Assembly: GCA_963680875.1 (NCBI GenBank)
Contig: OY804577.1
Span: 103,737,906-103,801,905, forward strand
DNA length: 64,000 nucleotides
From: Bathymodiolus brooksi
Lineage: Eukaryota; Mollusca; Bivalvia; Mytilida; Modiolidae
Direction of reading: 5' to 3'
The notes beneath the pieces were generated by a model, which was not told where the DNA came from, searched no databases, and saw nothing but the letters and a program-made list of their open reading frames with translations. Made by a program: the position numbers and the translations under genes. Positions 59,711 through 64,000 of this stretch are shown here, piece after piece. Position 1 is the first letter of the stretch, and each line of letters opens with the position of its first letter.

Positions 59711-60766
59711 AAGTTTCATATCATTTGGCCAAGCGGTTTCAGAGAAAAAGCTGTTTTAGAAATCGAACAATAAGAAACAACAATTGTCTATGACGGCCAT
59801 GTTTGTTAACGGATCAAAACGGAATGAGCAATCTTTATAGAGGACCTTCCACAGATGCTTCCTACCAAGTTTCTGTCTATTTGGCCAAGCTGTGTCAGAG
59901 TAGAAGATTTTCAGAAATCGACCAATCAGAAACAAGAATTGTCTGTGGTGGCCATGATAGTTAATGGATCGGGACAAAATGAGCAATCTTTGTAGAGAAC
60001 CTTCCATAGATGCTTCCTACCAAGTTTTGGTTCATTTGGCAAAGCGGTTTCAGAGGAGAAGATTTTTTGAGAAATCAACCTATCAGAAACAAGAATTGTT
60101 TGTGGTGGCCATGTTTGTTAACAGATTGGGACAAAATTTTGTGCAATCTTTATATGAGGACTTTCCATAGATGCTTCCTACCAAGTTTCGGATCATTTAG
60201 CCATGCGGTTTCAGAGAAGAAGATTATTAGAAATAGACCAATCAGAAACAAGAATCGTCTGTGGTGGCCATGTTTGTAAATGGATCGGGACGGAATGAGC
60301 AATCTTTATAGAGGACCTTCCATAGATGTTTCCTATCAAGTTTCGGATCATTTGGCCATGTGGTTTCAGAGGAGAAGATTTTTTTAAAATAGACCAATCA
60401 GAAACAAGAATCGCCTGTGGCGGCCATGTTTGTTAATGAAATCGGAACGAAATGAGTACTCTTTATAGAGGACCGCCCATAGATGCTTCCTACCAAGTTT
60501 CGGATCATTTGGTCAAGCGGTTTCAGAGAAGATTTTTTAAAATAGGCCAATCAGAAACAAGAATTGTCTGTGGTGGCCATGTTTGTTAATGGATCGGGAC
60601 AAAATCAGCAATCTTTATAGAGGACCTTCCATAGATGCTTCCTACCAAGTTTCAGTTCATTTGGCTGAGGGGTTTCAGAGGAGAAGATTAAAATGTGAAA
60701 AGTTAACGGACGACGGACGCCAAGTGATGGCAAATGTTCACTTTGCCTTTGGCAAGGTGAGCTAAA

Positions 60767-61964
60767 AATGTCACAACAGACCAAGAGTGACATTTTTCAT
60801 ACAAAAATGTTACAAAATACATTGTGGTGTCAGATTAAATGGTCAATATACATGTTATGTAATATTTTGGAATATATCTCCCAAACACTGGATATACATG
60901 GACACAGGGTATTGCAACTCATTTTATTTTTGTTTATGACTTTATAATTATTGGGAATATATTATTGAATGTGTTTTTGCAGTAGAAGGACCTATCATAT
61001 TGAAAATATGGTTGATATTAAGAATTTAAAAAATTTCATCGTGCAGCAGTTTGTCGACTTCAAATATAGAATATGGTGATATCATGATTGGATTTTTTTT
61101 CAATCCTACACATTTTTCCTGGTAAATTTTGATAGTTTCAGTTAGAATACATGTACAATGTACTTATAAAATAATATAAGGCTATAGAAAGCAGTTTTAA
61201 TTGAAAATTATGTAGTAAAAACCTGGTAATTTAAGCGATCCCAGAAAAATTATTTTGACTGCTTAGCATTTTCTGTTAATTTTTTCAAATTGTCAATTTG
61301 GATTTCATGTTTTAGAGTATTATATGGCTGTAACAGTACATTTGAACACCCAGCTTTCTTAAACAGTGGGAAAAATGATGTGGAAGCATATATTTATTGA
61401 GTGTTGGGGAAAATTATAGTTGTGCACCATCAGAAATTCCAAGACTTGAATATCAATAAATCATATTTTTGCAAATTTGATGGAATTAGAAGGAATTTCA
61501 ACTAAAGATCTATATACAAAAACTTATTTTATGTCTTAAACTACATAATTTATGGGGTAAAAGCATGAATTAACAAAATTAAGAATGACATGAACTCATT
61601 TTATGGGACGAAAAAAAAGGGGGGGGGGGGGCTAAATGCAAACATTTCAAAGTATTTAGCTATTAAATATACAACTGAGGCATATATATGTGTTAAAATT
61701 GCTTATTATGTTAGAAATTAGCTTAATAACTGTAATATATAAGAGAATAGGTAAGTTTTGGTATATTACACAATCTGAACTCAACAGCTGTAAATGGAGA
61801 TATTTTCATCAAAAATCTTCAAGGGGGTACCTTTGCATTTGAACACTTATACTTGCAAATATCAGACAGCCACATACCATATGAGGTTTTTTGGGGTTGA
61901 TATTGCCTAAGGAATAGAAATTAGGCCAAGAAATGGTTAAAGAAACAAGTTTGTTTGCTCTTTA
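60767..61964. other. AT-rich non-coding stretch inside the terminal-repeat pair
   Basis: About 1.2 kb without a plausible reading frame, RNA gene or recognised repeat. Many T- and A-runs are present. If copies A and B are the ends of one insertion, this would be part of its internal region, yet nothing resembling gag, protease, reverse transcriptase or transposase is visible. Confidence 0.6.
61611..61631. repeat. A8-G13 homopolymer tract
   Basis: Eight A followed directly by thirteen G. A G-run this long is rare in AT-rich DNA and is a likely place for length error or polymorphism. Confidence 0.95.
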
Positions 61965-62440
61965 TGTGTCAAACCACTAATTCATCAATCAGAGCTTAGA
62001 ACATATACGAAAGTAGTCCCTTTTCAAGAAAAAAGTTCCATTCACTTTGTAGTATTGTGAAAACTACTGAATGGAGTGGACTAATTAAAATTGATAATTG
62101 AAGTTAAATATATAGGGATTATTTTGAGCCCGCATTTGTCATTTGATGGACTTAGTTGTATTTTAATACCTCTATGGAGGATTTGATGCATGACCTATAA
62201 ATACTGATTTTCTTGGAAATGACCGAGCTATTTTTAGAGTAGGTGTTTTCCGTAGCATGACATTTCACTGCAAGACTTTAAACATGCCCTAATATTTTGA
62301 CAGAACGTAGAGGAATCATGTACGTTTCAGAAAATATATGGTCTTGGAAAGGTTACACTTAAGATAAAATGGCCAGGTAGGCTCGAAAAAACACAAATTT
62401 AGTAGAAAACCTTAAAGAAATTAATTAGTGGTTTCACACC
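61965..62440. mobile_element. Terminal-inverted-repeat element copy B (direct-repeat partner of copy A)
   Basis: Same orientation and over 90% alike to the block at 57714-58176. It starts (A)TGTGTCAAACCACTAATT, where the first bases differ from copy A's GGTG, and ends AATTAGTGGTTTCACACC. It retains short segments absent from copy A (for example CATTTGTC near 62135 and an extra stretch after GTAGCATGAC near 62258). It is non-coding. Its right flank is TAAAGTCTGAAACC, which continues the host repeat cut at copy A. Its own left flank (CTCTTT) does not duplicate the right one. Confidence 0.8.
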
Positions 62441-62545
62441 TAAAGTCTGAAACCGAACTAGACCTGACTTTTATAGTTCTTCAACTTGTGAATAAATTTC
62501 AAATAATTATCTTGAGGGGAGCTTAAGTTACTCAGTGAAAACCAA
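62441..62545. repeat. Right half of the host repeat unit interrupted at 57713
   Basis: TAAAGTCTGAAACCGAACTA and the following text (GACCTGACTTTTATAG, ATTTCAAATAATT, GAGGGGAGCTTAAG) align by eye with the repeat unit after 57417 (TAAAGTCTTAAATCAAACTT, GGCCTGTCTTTTATG, and so on). The unit's left part stands at 57690-57713, ending ACTGGTAAA. Confidence 0.75.
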
Positions 62546-62894
62546 ATGACAGACGTGGGTAAAATTTAATACCCCCAACACGTAGCTGTGGAGGCATAAA
62601 ACTTGAGGCTCCCAAATTATAACTTATGTCCCCATTGCCAAGCTTTACTAATGTCTGTTCGTACAATGTATATACATCCCACTTTTGGTTTCTGCTCAAT
62701 AACTTATATTGACCATCATACATGTAGAATCATCCATGAATAATGGTGAAACTTTCACTCAATATCTACATACGGTATATAAAAATAAATAAAACAAGAA
62801 ATGTGTATACAATACAATAAACAAACTGGTCGATTTCCTGTAGTTGTGACGTGTTTATTTAACTCAGGGTGTTTTAATTGTATGGTTATTGTAA
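62546..62894. other. Non-coding 3' flank of the protease-like pseudogene
   Basis: About 350 bp of AT-rich DNA downstream, on the minus strand, of the pseudogene stop. A 63-codon minus-strand frame at 62532-62723 overlaps the preceding repeat and shows no recognisable motif, so it is not called. A small inverted repeat GGTA/TACC lies near 62560-62574. I cannot place a transposon terminus. Confidence 0.5.
62854..62859 (-). terminator. Candidate polyadenylation signal AATAAA
   Basis: TTTATT on the plus strand reads AATAAA on the minus strand, about 36 nt downstream of the pseudogene stop at 62895-62897. Position and orientation fit a eukaryotic poly-A signal, but the hexamer is frequent by chance in AT-rich DNA. 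Confidence 0.4.
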
Positions 62895-64000
62895 TTAATT
62901 AAATGTATCAGTGTGGCTTGTGTTTACTGCAATACCATGTGTTAGTAGAATCGGGACTTGCACGTGATTTATGTTTCCATGTTTTGCATGTCTTAATTCC
63001 CTTTGTCCATTCACACCCAACCATATTTTGTATGCCATCAGTCTCTCTCTGCATTCACAATTTGTTTCAATTATAAAATGTGTTGATTTAACTTTAGATT
63101 TCTTTGACATGTAACATTTTGGAAATGGTGTGAATTGATTCTTTTCTAAACACGATATTAGATGGTCTCTCATGTATATTTTTTTATTATCAAACTTGAT
63201 GTGCAAGCCACCAGTGTATCCAGTTAAGCAGTATTCCACAGCATTTGCAATTACATATAAACCACAATCAATAGAATATGTTTGTTTATGTATTTCTGGC
63301 ATTTTCACAAGAAGCCTTTTTTTTGCCATGAGAATAAATCTGAGACAGTTGAATTTCTTGTGACACAGTTAATTTTTCAAACAAGCTGTCCAAAATGTAT
63401 GTTTCATTTGTGTCGGTTTGAACAGATGTGACCCAATGATCCTGACCTGTGTGGTGTATTTGTGCACATCTGTAAATTTTGTGTTTGATATCCACTCTTG
63501 TTCTACTGTATTGAATTGTGGTGCGAATGCTGTATTTTGAAAGCCTTTTATGTCTGAAAACTGTCTGGCCAACACTGTGTGAACGTGATTGATAATATCT
63601 GATTCTATGCATTTTTGATCAGTGATAATCTTTTTGTGAGCCTGTGTGAGAGTTCCTACCCATGGTGTGTGTTGTGATAAAATTTCAGCTTGTACATTTC
63701 TTGTACTGAAATCAATTTTCCACTTTTTCATTGGAAGGTTTTGAGTGTTGATTTCGTGTTTGCGTTTTTCTCTACAGATATGTGGTAAATCAGGACTGAC
63801 TTCAGGTCTTACCTCGGATGTCGTATCCAGCTCGTCAACCGGCTCTAAATCAAACTATAGTTTTTTCTTGGACAGTGGTGTTTTTGTCTGTCGTTTTAGA
63901 GCCGAGTGTGTGGGTAGTTTTGTCCTGGTGGAATGTAGTGTTATTGGTGTATTCAGAACAAAGTCGGAGTCTGGAGCAGGTTCCACGACTGTCGCTTCAT
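62895..64000 (-). pseudogene. Ulp1/C48-like cysteine protease, transposon-type, broken and partial
   Basis: The minus-strand frame enters from beyond 64000. A basic, probably disordered linker (KRQTKTPLSKKKL, then a TAG at 63855-63857, then FDLEPVDELD) precedes a protease domain. Features in order: SDIINHVHTVLARQF and KGFQNTAF; after a shift near 63440-63490, QIHHTGQDHWVTSV (catalytic His, codon 63436-63438) and YILDSLFEKL (Asp, 63388-63390); after a return shift at an A8 run (63317-63324), HKQTYSIDCGLYVIANAVEY (Gln, and Cys codon 63264-63266). The two shifts compensate. A CECR motif near the end recalls the start of a C-terminal PHD finger. Ulp1-like enzymes cleave SUMO or similar isopeptide bonds. 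Many copies in invertebrates belong to DNA transposons, which I infer here from the setting. The fold is confident; the host element is unknown. Confidence 0.8.

Larger units (their letters stand above)
58328..60700. repeat. Internal tandem repeat, about 8 units of ~156 bp
   Basis: The anchor GATGCTTCCTACCAAG (with variants) lies at about 58328, 58484, 59854, 60009, 60170, 60325, 60482 and 60634. Spacings are 156, then 156 after removing the LINE and one copy of its target duplication, then 155, 161, 155, 157 and 152. Each unit contains CCAATCAGAAACAAGAAT, GGCCATGTTTGTTAA, GAGCAATCTTTATAGAGGA and GCGGTTTCAGAG or close variants. Short open frames across it (for example 59756-60007 minus, 59964-60170 plus, 60010-60279 plus) are by-products of the repeat. 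Confidence 0.9.
58240..60766. mobile_element. Composite non-autonomous element with ~156-bp internal repeats and hairpin ends, bivalve-type
   Basis: Left end: a hairpin GGCTCAG/CTGAGCC (58245-58265, 7-nt loop), then GCTCACCT at 58272. Right end: a hairpin CACTTTGCC-TTT-GGCAAGGTG (60739-60759), then AGCTAA. GCTCACCT and AGGTGAGC form an 8-bp inverted pair. Hairpin-plus-CTAA resembles a Helitron 3' end; this is inference. About eight tandem units fill the middle. There is no transposase frame, so it would be non-autonomous. The repeated text, with GACGGACGACGGACGCC near the right end, is of a type I associate with mollusc genomes. A LINE fragment interrupts it at 58508-59710. Confidence 0.75.

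Noticed and set aside
59573..59773. 66-codon plus-strand frame
   Set aside because: It lies in the LINE 3' UTR and crosses the poly-A tail into the tandem repeat.
59756..60793. Several short open frames on both strands
   Set aside because: They are periodic translations of the ~156-bp internal tandem repeat of the composite element.
57714..62440. Standard LTR retrotransposon
   Set aside because: The direct repeats have long inverted termini, TG...CA ends do not line up with the TAAA duplication, and no gag, pol, primer-binding site or polypurine tract was seen. It is kept only as an unusual terminal-repeat insertion.
62532..62723. 63-codon minus-strand frame
   Set aside because: It overlaps the degenerate host repeat at one end and has no recognisable protein feature.
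63172..63363. 63-codon plus-strand frame
   Set aside because: It is antisense to the Ulp1-like protease remnant, whose catalytic motifs are on the minus strand.

Overview
The window looks eukaryotic and animal, most probably from a bivalve mollusc. It has no bacterial-style gene layout and is AT-rich. About 88% of it is one simple satellite. The remaining 7 kb is packed with decayed transposable elements, including a tandem-repeat element whose internal text and ends resemble a repeat family common in clam and mussel genomes. I recognise that family from memory; no search was run. No intact gene was found.

Region 1 (1-56611) is an uninterrupted head-to-tail satellite with a 77-bp monomer at about 36% GC. 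The array is open at the left window edge. Adding the few visible indels, the arithmetic closes on 735 monomers plus a 24-nt partial one. Monomers differ by point variants that recur at fixed spacings: 13, 15, 17, 18, 24, 31, 36, 42, 45 and 98 monomers. This shows nested higher-order repeats built by repeated unequal exchange or amplification. Much of the variation sits at four dinucleotides that look like decaying CpG sites. Each monomer junction reads GAG/GTGAGT, a near-perfect splice-donor match.

Region 2 (56612-56811) is a 200-N assembly gap, so linkage of the array to what follows is a scaffolding inference.

Region 3 (56812-62545) is a nest of elements. Two ~465-bp direct copies of a sequence with 18-bp inverted termini (57714-58176 and about 61965-62440) bracket 3.8 kb. 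Their outer flanks together rebuild one interrupted host repeat with a TAAA duplication. Between them lies a composite element with about eight ~156-bp internal repeats (about 58240-60766). A 5'-truncated LINE (58508-59710) has landed in it, with a poly-A tail and an 11-bp target-site duplication.

Region 4 (62546-64000) holds the 3' part of a minus-strand Ulp1/C48-type cysteine protease gene of the sort carried by animal transposons. Its His-Asp-Gln-Cys catalytic residues are still readable, but it is broken by one nonsense codon and two compensating frameshifts. It runs off the right edge. No genes here work together as a pathway; the story is satellite amplification and transposon nesting.
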